From Candidatus Gastranaerophilales bacterium (GTDB taxonomy: Bacteria > Cyanobacteriota > Vampirovibrionia > Gastranaerophilales > Gastranaerophilaceae), in NCBI GenBank assembly GCA_944323735.1, contig CALUTO010000022.1, positions 1 through 33,955 on the forward strand: a stretch of DNA of 33,955 nt, in the 5' to 3' direction. Under the pieces are notes generated by a model. The model worked only from the letters and a program-made list of their open reading frames with translations, was not told the DNA's origin and ran no database searches. A program made the translations under genes and the position numbers. Below, in pieces: positions 1 to 7,150 of this stretch; positions within the stretch are counted from its first letter, which is position 1; every line of letters begins with the position of its first letter.

Positions 1-83
1 ATTTACATTATTTAAATTATTTGCGACAATTTCTATTAGTTATATTATGATAATAGAAGGAATAGAACTTTTTTGGAGGACAA

Positions 84-1409
84 TTGACCGAAAAACTTAA
101 AATAAGGGGCGGCGTGTCGCTTAAAGGCGAGGTTTCAATCGGCGGTGCAAAAAATGCAGTGCTGAAACTTATGGCAGCTGCTCTCCTCGCAAAAGGTGAA
201 AGTAAAATTTACAATGTTCCTGAATTGACAGATGTACAAATTATGCTGAGAGTGATAGAAGGGCTCGGCGTAAAAACAAAATATGACAAAATAAATAAAA
301 CTGTTTCTATACAAGCAGCTGATATCACCAGTATCACGGCAAAATATGAGCTGGTCAGCAAAATGAGAGCATCCTTTATAGTTCTCGGTGCGCTTGTTTC
401 CAGATGTAAAGAAGCTATTGTTGCGCTACCCGGCGGTTGTGCAATAGGCGAAAGACGGGTCGATTTTCACATAAAGGGACTTGAAGCTTTAGGTGCTAAA
501 ATAAAAATTGAAAACGGATATGTACATGCCAAGGCGGCGAAACTTCACGGAGCTGATATTTATCTTGATATTCCGTCAGTCGGTGCGACAGAAAATCTTA
601 TGCTTGCTGCTGTTATGGCAGAAGGTGCAACCCGTATACAAAATGCAGCACAGGAGCCTGAAATAGTAGACTTGGCAAACTTTTTAAACACCATGGGTGC
701 TGATATATCAGGTGCAGGCACATCTGAAATTGTAATAAACGGGGTAAGACAGGAGCAGCTGCACCCTATAGAATATGCAACCATACCTGACAGAATTGAA
801 GCAGGGACATATATGGCAGCATTCATTACAACAAGAGGTAAAGGTATTATCAAAAATGTCATGCCCTCCCATCTTACATTTTTTAATTCAAAACTTATAA
901 AGATGGGTGCAAATATAAAACTGCTCGAACCATCGGTTATAGAAGTCAGCTGCAAACAGCGTCTTTCTGCCGTAAATATCGTTACGCAGCCTTATCCCGG
1001 ATTTCCTACTGATTTACAGTCACTGGCAATGGCTATGTTGACAACAGCGGACGGTGTAAGCATTATAACAGAAAGCCTTTACGAAAACAGATTTATGCAA
1101 GTTCCCGAACTCAGAAGAATGGGGGCAGATATTCACCAGGAAAGAAACCATGCGCTTGTACGTGGTGTAAAAAAACTTACCGGAGCAAATCTTAAAGCCA
1201 GTGACCTGAGAGCCGGAGCTTCTTTAATAATTGCAGCCCTTATGGCAGACGGGGTAAGCGAAATTGAATCTTTGCATCATATTGACAGAGGGTATGAAAA
1301 TTTTGAAGAAAAATTCAGAAATATTGGTGCTGATATAATCAGATATAATGATGATACTGTAGAACCCAAGCTATTACAGGAAGGTAAATATAATGAAGCC
1401 TCAATATAA
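84..1409 (+). CDS. murA: UDP-N-acetylglucosamine 1-carboxyvinyltransferase (MurA)
   Basis: MurA transfers enolpyruvate from PEP to UDP-GlcNAc in the cytoplasm, the first committed step of peptidoglycan synthesis. The 441-residue protein has the family length. Visible signatures are GGAKNA near residue 20 (K23, UDP-GlcNAc/PEP contact), LPGGCAIG with the catalytic Cys at 119, and a C-terminal DLRAGASLIIAAL segment containing the conserved Arg. The usual start codon is replaced by TTG at 84, chosen because GGAGG lies at 75-79 at good spacing and the protein begins exactly where MurA homologues do. The last 17 bases overlap the next gene, suggesting translational coupling. The catalytic Cys predicts fosfomycin sensitivity of this enzyme. 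The assignment is firm; whether a second MurA paralogue exists elsewhere cannot be seen. Confidence 0.97.
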   Translation: MTEKLKIRGGVSLKGEVSIGGAKNAVLKLMAAALLAKGESKIYNVPELTDVQIMLRVIEGLGVKTKYDKINKTVSIQAADITSITAKYELVSKMRASFIVLGALVSRCKEAIVALPGGCAIGERRVDFHIKGLEALGAKIKIENGYVHAKAAKLHGADIYLDIPSVGATENLMLAAVMAEGATRIQNAAQEPEIVDLANFLNTMGADISGAGTSEIVINGVRQEQLHPIEYATIPDRIEAGTYMAAFITTRGKGIIKNVMPSHLTFFNSKLIKMGANIKLLEPSVIEVSCKQRLSAVNIVTQPYPGFPTDLQSLAMAMLTTADGVSIITESLYENRFMQVPELRRMGADIHQERNHALVRGVKKLTGANLKASDLRAGASLIIAALMADGVSEIESLHHIDRGYENFEEKFRNIGADIIRYNDDTVEPKLLQEGKYNEASI

Positions 1410-1749
1410 AAGATGGTATGACCATGACCCTGTTTTAATGGAAGTAATTGATTTGCTAAAGAATTATCAGGAGGAGCTGAAATCTCAGGCAGAAATTTTT
1501 CTCAAAAAAATAGAAGAAAAAGTTTCAAAAGAAACGATTGATAAATTCTATGAAATGGTTAAACCTATAAACGGAAACCGTTGGTATGACAAGGATCCGG
1601 TTATATCAAAAACTGTAGAGCTTTTAAGGGTTGTTCCTCCGGAAATACAAAAGGCAGCGGCTGTAAATTTTATAAAAACACTGGAAGATGCAGGAATATC
1701 AAAAAGAGATAACAGCCAGAATAACGAGGAAAAAAAGAACGCCGAGTGA
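1393..1749 (+). CDS. Small two-repeat RWYDxDPV protein, function unknown
   Basis: 118 residues, not recognised. It consists of two diverged copies of a roughly 45-residue unit: KRWYDHDPV at 6-14 and NRWYDKDPV at 62-70, each followed by a predicted helix rich in E, K and L (for example EVIDLLKNYQEELK and KTVELLRVVPPEIQ). The C-terminal 15 residues are charged and probably disordered. There is no signal peptide or membrane segment, so a cytoplasmic helical protein is expected. The ATG lies inside the end of murA (17-base overlap) and is preceded by GGAAGG, so it is probably co-translated with murA and could act with or on it. That partnership is inferred from position only. Confidence 0.8.
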   Translation: MKPQYKRWYDHDPVLMEVIDLLKNYQEELKSQAEIFLKKIEEKVSKETIDKFYEMVKPINGNRWYDKDPVISKTVELLRVVPPEIQKAAAVNFIKTLEDAGISKRDNSQNNEEKKNAE

Positions 1750-1771
1750 ATTACTTAAGGCTTTATTGTAA

Positions 1772-2650
1772 CTAATTCTTTTTTCTTGTAATAACAAGGA
1801 TTACTCCGGTTAAAACAAAAGAAATACCGGCAATTATCCTTAAAGTTAGCTGTTCATGAAAAAATACTACCCCGAAAAATATTGCGGTTAAAGGTTCAAG
1901 TGCTCCAAGTATTGCGGTTGTTGTTGAACCGACAAGTTTTATTGAAACAGTGAGTGTTTCAAGAGAAATTATTGTAGGAAAAATAGCCAGAGCAATTGTA
2001 TACAGCCATAGAACAGGTTTGTTCAGTATTTGAAGCTCTGTTCCTAATTTCAAATTTAAAATATAAACCAGAAGTCCGAATAACATTACATAAAAACTCA
2101 TTTTTGCTCTGTTTACATGTTGTACGGCTTTTATATTTTTTGCTCCTACTATATACAGTGCATACAACAGTGCAGAAAGAAGTACTGAAGCGACTCCGTT
2201 TAAGTTAAGTGTTGTTCCTGTTTTTCCATGATATAAAAGCCCAATTCCTATTGATGTAAACAGAATAGAAACAACTGTTGTTTTTGTTATTTTTTCTTTA
2301 AAAAATAATGCCATTATGATAGCGACAAAAACAGGATAAATGAATAAAATCGTACATGCAATTCCTGCTTCTATATATTTAAATGCAGCAAAAAGTGTCA
2401 GGGAGGAAAGTGAAAAAAATAATGCCAGCACAAAAATCGGAACAAACTCTTCCTTTGTCAAATGCAGTGATACTTTCTTAAAAAATTTCAACCATATCCC
2501 GTATATAAAAACAGCTATTGCATACCTGTAAAACAAAACAGAGTTTACACCTATTCCCGCAGCGAATAACGGCAGCGCAAAAAGAGGATTTGTACCATAA
2601 CTAGCTGCGGCGATTGAACCGTTTAAAATACCTGTTGCTTTTCTTTTCAT
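1772..2650 (-). CDS. EamA/DMT-superfamily membrane transporter
   Basis: 292 residues, with about ten hydrophobic segments arranged as two EamA repeats (roughly residues 5-140 and 150-287). This is the standard architecture of drug/metabolite transporters such as RhaT, YdcZ-like and amino-acid exporters. Typical features are the helix-end Gly/Pro pattern, the ALEPLTAIFFGVVFFHE segment near residue 250 (a hallmark of the EamA second repeat) and a basic C-terminus ending in RKKN. The substrate cannot be deduced. It sits in the inner membrane, convergent with the murA pair with only 22 bp between the stop codons, and no clear terminator hairpin is visible there. The ATG at 2650 lacks a good Shine-Dalgarno; the A-rich sequence GATAAATAAAAA directly precedes it. 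Confidence 0.9.
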   Translation of the reverse strand: MKRKATGILNGSIAAASYGTNPLFALPLFAAGIGVNSVLFYRYAIAVFIYGIWLKFFKKVSLHLTKEEFVPIFVLALFFSLSSLTLFAAFKYIEAGIACTILFIYPVFVAIIMALFFKEKITKTTVVSILFTSIGIGLLYHGKTGTTLNLNGVASVLLSALLYALYIVGAKNIKAVQHVNRAKMSFYVMLFGLLVYILNLKLGTELQILNKPVLWLYTIALAIFPTIISLETLTVSIKLVGSTTTAILGALEPLTAIFFGVVFFHEQLTLRIIAGISFVLTGVILVITRKKN

Positions 2651-3002
2651 TTTTTATTTATCCGGCTATGTATTTAAAACAATACATTACATTAAATTAA
2701 AAAAATTGTAAATTAAGAGATTAAAGGACTTTTTTACAGTACATTCCTAAAAAAACAGTGTTAATGTTATTTGAACTTGCTTGATACGAAAGCAGTCTGG
2801 CACGAAATATCACAGACACGGTGAAATCTTACTGTTGGTAAGGTCTTGAACAGATTAGACAGATGTTTTAGCTGTTTTGGTATAAACTTCCATATAAAAA
2901 ATCAAAGGTTGTCACGAATTGTAACAATCAGTCAATTTTTACGGAAAAAATGTTTTTATGTATACAACATATTAGAGAAAATTTTGATAGCAAGAGGGAG
3001 TT
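2651..3002. other. Intergenic region without a convincing gene
   Basis: 352 bp of AT-rich sequence between the divergent transporter and HExxH genes. It contains no credible reading frame with a ribosome site. The only structure I can point to is an imperfect 19-bp palindrome at 2909-2927, listed separately. Promoters for both flanking genes must lie here but no strong -35/-10 pair stands out. Confidence 0.6.
2909..2927. promoter_or_regulatory. Imperfect palindrome, possible operator
   Basis: TTGTCAC-GAATT-GTAACAA is a 7+5+7 inverted repeat with one mismatch pair, about 75 bp upstream of the HExxH gene start. The size and symmetry suit a dimeric repressor, but a single occurrence is weak evidence. 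Confidence 0.25.
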
Positions 3003-4460
3003 ATGATTATACAGACGGAAAATTTAAAAACCAATAATATTTCTGTTATTATAAAACATTCGCAAGTACCTGTAGAGAGCCCTAAGCTCTTTAACACACC
3101 GGCAAAGGATTACTGTGACGAAAAAAAATATATCTTCTATCCTGACGGAAAAATTCAAAGGATAGAATCCTTTGATGATGAAAAGAGACTGTCAAAAGAA
3201 AAATTATTTTCAAAAGAGGGGAAAATAGAAATAATAAGGCAGTACGAATATTTGAAAAATCCCGAGCACGGACGGGGCTGTACAACACGTATTGGTGAAA
3301 ATAATATTTTAACAGGAGAAAAGACTATCAAAGAAATTACTCCGGAAGGTGTTCTTGTACTGCTTTCCCAAATTGATAAAAATACGGGATACGCATGGAG
3401 CAAAACATATGATGACAACGGAAACTTAAAAATCCTTTCTGACAACAAAAACAGTGGGGATATGGAAAGGGAAAACAGTGTCATAAGAACAGATAAGCCG
3501 TGTGAAAATTCTGACAACAAACGTGAAATTATCGATAAGACAGGTAAGGTATACAAACAAATACTCTTTAACGGGAAATACATAACTATCTATGAAAAAA
3601 CACATACAAAAAACGGAACAATAGAAAATTTTTACACAACAACAGGGCGTCTTGAAAATAAAATTTTAACTGATGGGAAACGGAAACGCACTGTTCATTT
3701 TACTGAATTTGGTGATATTGCATACATAAAAGAACTTTCTCCAGAGCACAAAAAAATCTCAATAAAGAAAAACGGAAGAATGGTTAATATCACAGATATA
3801 TCACACAAAAAAATTAACGAAAACGAGTATGTCTCCAGTGTAAACGGAAACATATACAATATTAAATTTTCACATAATTCAGCCGTTATTTTTGACGTAA
3901 CCTCGGGTAAGAATTACAAAATTAATCTGGATAAACTTCTCCAAAATATTAAACAGGAAGATAAAGAAGAATATATTAATATTTTAAAAATGCAGAATGG
4001 AGAAATTTTAAAAGATTTATCCATTGAAGCCGATGTAATATGTTCAACAGAAGGTAATTTTTTCAACGGACTTTATGACAGCAGTCTCGATACAATTTAC
4101 ATTGAAAAAGATGCTTCCGTACTTGCACATGAACTCGGACACGCACTGGACTATAATCTTGCAACAAATACAAGCAGTGTAAGCAGAAACCAAAATTTTA
4201 CAGACACATATCTTGATGAATTGTACAAGTATATAGAAAAAGGCGGTACGACTATTGATTTTAATAATGGAAATCAATCCGGAAGCGGTCACTATGCGTC
4301 TACAGACGAAAAAGAAATGTTTGCGGAAATTTATTCATTACTAATCAACGGAACTTGCAGCTCAGATGATTGCATAATACAGTATTTCCCCGAAACACTG
4401 TCACTTGCAAAAAAACACATTGAAAAAATCAGAAAAATGCCTGTATATGAACGCCACTGA
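3003..4460 (+). CDS. HExxH zincin-like protein, possible metalloprotease effector
   Basis: 485 residues. The C-terminal third carries a zinc metalloprotease signature: SVLAHELGHALDYN with HELGH at 376-380, then STDEKEMFAEIYSLL at 433-447, where E438 or E442 would be the third zinc ligand. The H-E-L-G-H-A-x-D plus downstream E-x-F-A-E pattern resembles gluzincins of the anthrax-lethal-factor (ATLF) type; that resemblance is by motif only. The N-terminal 300 residues are rich in beta hairpin motifs such as YPDGK, DDNGN and TPEGV, reminiscent of YD/MORN-like repeats. There is no signal peptide or membrane helix, so it is cytoplasmic or exported without Sec. The ATG at 3003 follows GAGGGAG. It stands alone, flanked by a divergent transporter and a convergent microprotein. 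It could be an effector, a housekeeping protease or a self-processing protein. Confidence 0.75.
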   Translation: MIIQTENLKTNNISVIIKHSQVPVESPKLFNTPAKDYCDEKKYIFYPDGKIQRIESFDDEKRLSKEKLFSKEGKIEIIRQYEYLKNPEHGRGCTTRIGENNILTGEKTIKEITPEGVLVLLSQIDKNTGYAWSKTYDDNGNLKILSDNKNSGDMERENSVIRTDKPCENSDNKREIIDKTGKVYKQILFNGKYITIYEKTHTKNGTIENFYTTTGRLENKILTDGKRKRTVHFTEFGDIAYIKELSPEHKKISIKKNGRMVNITDISHKKINENEYVSSVNGNIYNIKFSHNSAVIFDVTSGKNYKINLDKLLQNIKQEDKEEYINILKMQNGEILKDLSIEADVICSTEGNFFNGLYDSSLDTIYIEKDASVLAHELGHALDYNLATNTSSVSRNQNFTDTYLDELYKYIEKGGTTIDFNNGNQSGSGHYASTDEKEMFAEIYSLLINGTCSSDDCIIQYFPETLSLAKKHIEKIRKMPVYERH

Positions 4461-4461
4461 C

Positions 4462-4608
4462 TTACATTGCGGTAAATGTAATTGCATATAAAGCAACTAT
4501 TGCAACTGCGCTCAGTGCAATCCAGCAGTTTATAACAGGATGTTGATTTGCAAAGATATCAACAATAGTAAATTTTTTTTCTGCAGTTGTTACAATATCA
4601 TTTTTCAT
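4462..4608 (-). CDS. 48-residue single-pass membrane microprotein
   Basis: A short frame starting at the ATG at 4608 and ending TAA at 4462. The N-terminal half is polar (MKNDIVTTAEKK), followed by a hydrophobic stretch of about 20 residues (WIALSAVAIVALYAITFTAM) that reaches the C-terminus, so a tail-anchored inner-membrane peptide is likely. A GAGAG ribosome site lies about 9 bases upstream of the ATG. Its stop codon is one base from the end of the convergent HExxH gene. Function unknown. The clean polar-then-hydrophobic composition argues for a real gene, but without homology it remains moderate. Confidence 0.55.
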   Translation of the reverse strand: MKNDIVTTAEKKFTIVDIFANQHPVINCWIALSAVAIVALYAITFTAM

Positions 4609-4693
4609 AAGATACACTCTCTTAACTTACATGAAAATTGTATATGTTCTGCAAAATTTTACATCGGCTAATTGTACTACATTTATAAACCGG

Positions 4694-5377
4694 TTAATGA
4701 AAATTAGGAAACATATATAACTGACCGTCAGCATTTCTCCATTTTACAAAACCGGTTTTCGGTACATTTGCCATATCCATAACAGAAACGAGAGCCCAGT
4801 TGCCTCTTATTATCGTGAGCTTAATATATTTCACTACATCAAACCCGCCGAGCTCTTGAGAAGTTTCCGCAGGTGCACTGTGAAGTTTTTTTGTTCCGTC
4901 AGGTGCGTCTTTAAAATAATACAGCCCGTATTTTTTCCCGTAAGAAGTATAAAACTCTCTTAAGTTCCAAAAATCCTGCGGGATAGCAGGTTTTATCCAT
5001 CCGGATAGTTGTTTTTCACGGTCGTATACAATTTTATACCAGCCGTCCTGTTCATCTAGTACTGTGCAGAAGGCCAGTCTTTTTTCATACAGCATCACTG
5101 CAAACACAAGATAAGGCTCCATTGTTCCGCCGCTGTATTTTACCCCGGTTTTGTTCCAGCTCAAAGTTTCCAGCAGCTCTGATGCCTGCGTGGGTTCAGA
5201 ATAGACATTAAAACTCTCCGGCACCTGAATAAAACCGATTACATCCTTTGTTATATTGCTTTTGTAATACGGCAGCACATCAGCAAAAACAGGTGCGGAT
5301 AAAAACAGAAAAAGCACCGCTAAAAATATAAACTTCGTAATCTTCTTCATCATTTCCATATTAATTAAATAGCACAA
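4694..5377 (-). CDS. Secreted SH3-like protein, function unknown
   Basis: A secreted protein with a clear Sec signal: MMKKITKFIFLAVLFLFLSA followed by the cleavage site PVFA-DV. The mature part looks like bacterial SH3 (SH3b) repeats: one around residues 45-125 with FNVYSEP, DGWYKIVYD and GWIKP, and a second around 150-220 with LHSAPAE, WALVSV and TGFVKW. SH3b domains commonly bind cell-wall peptides, so a periplasmic or envelope role is plausible. The boundary given starts at a TTG (5377) preceded by GAAGGTG; the signal peptide itself would suit the ATGs at 5353 or 5350 better, so the true start is uncertain by about nine codons. It lies 24 bp downstream of the secreted parvulin gene, in the same direction, probably co-transcribed. 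Confidence 0.75.
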   Translation of the reverse strand: MCYLINMEMMKKITKFIFLAVLFLFLSAPVFADVLPYYKSNITKDVIGFIQVPESFNVYSEPTQASELLETLSWNKTGVKYSGGTMEPYLVFAVMLYEKRLAFCTVLDEQDGWYKIVYDREKQLSGWIKPAIPQDFWNLREFYTSYGKKYGLYYFKDAPDGTKKLHSAPAETSQELGGFDVVKYIKLTIIRGNWALVSVMDMANVPKTGFVKWRNADGQLYMFPNFH

Positions 5378-5401
5378 ATAGATAACACCTTCAAAATATT
5401 T

Positions 5402-5779
5402 CTATATTTTGCTTGTAACTTTTATTAAATGCCAGCCGTATTCTGTTTTTACCGGATCCGATACCACACCTACAGGCAGAGAAAATGCGGCATCTTCAAA
5501 GGGTTTGACCATCTGTCCTCTTTTGAAAAATCCTAAATTTCCGCCTTTTTCTCTTGACATGCATTTAGAATATTCCTGTGCCAGAGATTCAAAGCTTTCT
5601 CCGTTTTCTATACGTTTTTTTAGTTCAAGTGCTTCTTCTTCTGTATCAACGAGTATGTGAGATGCCCTGACTGTGCGAAACTCGGTCTGTTCAGCCTGCA
5701 CTGGCTGCAGGTTAAAAGCAGGAGCTGCAAAAATACCTAACAAAGAAAGTGCCAGTGCTGATTTAACAATATTTTTCAT
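5402..5779 (-). CDS. Secreted parvulin-type peptidyl-prolyl isomerase
   Basis: 125 residues: a signal peptide (MKNIVKSALALSLLGIFAAP, cleavage near VQA-EQ at 29) followed by a single rotamase domain of the PpiC/parvulin family (about 36-124). Family hallmarks are RASHILVDTEEEA, GESFESLAQEYS, GGNLGFFKRGQMV, FEDAAFSL and the C-terminal YGWHLIKV. It would catalyse cis-trans isomerisation of prolyl bonds in exported proteins in the periplasm. It lacks the SurA/PrsA-type chaperone domains, so it is a minimal stand-alone isomerase. AGGAGAG precedes the ATG at ideal spacing. It sits between two other secreted proteins, which could be its clients or partners. Confidence 0.93.
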   Translation of the reverse strand: MKNIVKSALALSLLGIFAAPAFNLQPVQAEQTEFRTVRASHILVDTEEEALELKKRIENGESFESLAQEYSKCMSREKGGNLGFFKRGQMVKPFEDAAFSLPVGVVSDPVKTEYGWHLIKVTSKI

Positions 5780-5862
5780 ATAACTCTCCTAATGCTTCAA
5801 ACTTTTAAATTATAATACTAAAAAATACGCAACAAGTATATCCCCGAAAAGATAATTAAGTT

Positions 5863-6432
5863 TTATAATTCATAAACAGACGCCTTACTTAGTACTCTGT
5901 CCCATCTGTAATAACTGTAATAAACTTTTACATCTCTTATCACATTCAACCACTGGTCTTTTCTTAAAGTAAAATCTTCCATACTCCTGTTGATATAGTG
6001 AATAGAAATGAGCCCTTCGTGTCCTCTTGTAACTCTCAGAATCTCACATTGTTCGGACATATATTTATTTTTCGGTGCACACCACATAACAATAGAATCG
6101 TTGATATTATCCTTCACCATCTGTACACGCATTTTATCGTTCTGCATAGAAACATTAGCCAGCAGGTTATTCATAAAAGAACTGCAAGACTGTCCCCTGG
6201 CCCATTTATATGAATGAAAAACAAGAGACTGGGACCAGTTGTCTCTGTAGTCGTAGGGGGGAATAAACTGAGCAATGGTTTCATCTCTCTCTTTTTGATA
6301 ATAAATAGAAACCCATGTTCTTTCCGGATATTTTATAATTACAGATTCATATGCCTGAACATTTAATGAACAGACCATGGTAATAAAAAAAACGATTATC
6401 AGCTTATACAATATTCCATGCAGGTTTTTCAT
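5863..6432 (-). CDS. Secreted protein of unknown function
   Basis: About 189 residues from the ATG at 6432. I prefer that start over the GTG at 6459 because it begins a proper signal peptide (MKNLHGILYKLIIVFFITMV, then CSLNVQA-YE). The mature part is a mix of beta-type segments with many aromatic residues (WVSIYYQKE, SQSLVFHSYKW, VYYSYYRWDR) and two cysteines that could pair (QSC..., MWC..., SEQC). No family recognised. A stretch like YKWARGQSCSSFMNNLLANV suggests a small globular periplasmic domain. It overlaps the 3' end of the NIF3 gene by 29 bases, which implies operon membership with coaBC and NIF3 despite the unrelated location of its product. Confidence 0.7.
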   Translation of the reverse strand: MKNLHGILYKLIIVFFITMVCSLNVQAYESVIIKYPERTWVSIYYQKERDETIAQFIPPYDYRDNWSQSLVFHSYKWARGQSCSSFMNNLLANVSMQNDKMRVQMVKDNINDSIVMWCAPKNKYMSEQCEILRVTRGHEGLISIHYINRSMEDFTLRKDQWLNVIRDVKVYYSYYRWDRVLSKASVYEL

Positions 6433-7150
6433 TTGCAATAACGACTTCCACCTTGTCACCCTTTGCCTTGCGTAACATATTTGTTATCCGTTCCACAAAG
6501 GGTTTTTCAGACTCAAAATGACCGACATCAATAATCACAAATCTGGTCGGCTCAAGTGCCTGATGATATTTTACATCTGCTGTTACATAAGCGTCAATAT
6601 TATACCGTCCGAGCGGTTCGATAAACTCTGCCCCTGCACCTGCGCAAACAGCAACGTTTTTTATTGAAGTTTTTGCACCTTCGTTTATAACTTTCAGATG
6701 GGAAACATTAAGTTGAAGTTTTACTTTTGATAAAAATTCATCTAAAGTCATTGCATATTTCAAATAGCCTGCCCGTACAAAGTCATTTATAGCTGCAGTT
6801 TCTCTTAAGAGCATATATTCTGCGAGCATGTCGCTTGTTCCGCCTTTTGTCTTGTCAGCATTTGTATGAAGTGCAAAAATTTGAATATTATTTTTTATAG
6901 CCTTAATTATTTTTATATCGTGAATTTTTTTTATCGGGTTAAAAATCAATGGATGATGGCTGACTATCATATCGCATCCCAAATCAACTGCCTGATTGAT
7001 AACATCATCAGTTACCGTAAGGCATACCATTATTTTTTTTACATACGGATTATACAAATTAATCTGCCAGCCCGAATTGTCCCAATCCTCTGCAAGAACG
7101 GCGGGCGCATATTTGTCCAGAATTTTTAACACCTCAATTGTCTTTATCAT
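6404..7150 (-). CDS. NIF3/YbgI-family dinuclear metal protein
   Basis: 248 residues, the length of the single-domain bacterial NIF3 (Nif3-like dinuclear metal center) proteins, often labelled GTP cyclohydrolase I type 2 homologue. Metal-binding motifs are all visible: VSHHPLIF (64-67 HHP), LHTNAD (95-99) and the C-terminal DVGHFESE (H211, E213). The fold also shows the typical GAGAEFIE and ADVKYHQA segments. The cellular reaction of the family is not settled, so I do not assign one. The ATG at 7150 lies inside the 3' end of coaBC (17-base overlap), indicating coupling; its own 3' end overlaps a secreted-protein gene. Confidence 0.92.
   Translation of the reverse strand: MIKTIEVLKILDKYAPAVLAEDWDNSGWQINLYNPYVKKIMVCLTVTDDVINQAVDLGCDMIVSHHPLIFNPIKKIHDIKIIKAIKNNIQIFALHTNADKTKGGTSDMLAEYMLLRETAAINDFVRAGYLKYAMTLDEFLSKVKLQLNVSHLKVINEGAKTSIKNVAVCAGAGAEFIEPLGRYNIDAYVTADVKYHQALEPTRFVIIDVGHFESEKPFVERITNMLRKAKGDKVEVVIANEKPAWNIV

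Noticed and set aside
560-955. 131-residue open frame on the minus strand inside murA
   Set aside because: Antisense shadow of a well-supported enzyme gene, with no ribosome site.
1750-1771. Terminator between the convergent murA pair and the transporter
   Set aside because: The 22-bp gap has a T-rich stretch but no hairpin of useful length.
2846-3037. 63-residue plus-strand frame overlapping the start of the HExxH gene
   Set aside because: No good ribosome site, no coherent domain composition, and it overlaps the better supported start at 3003.
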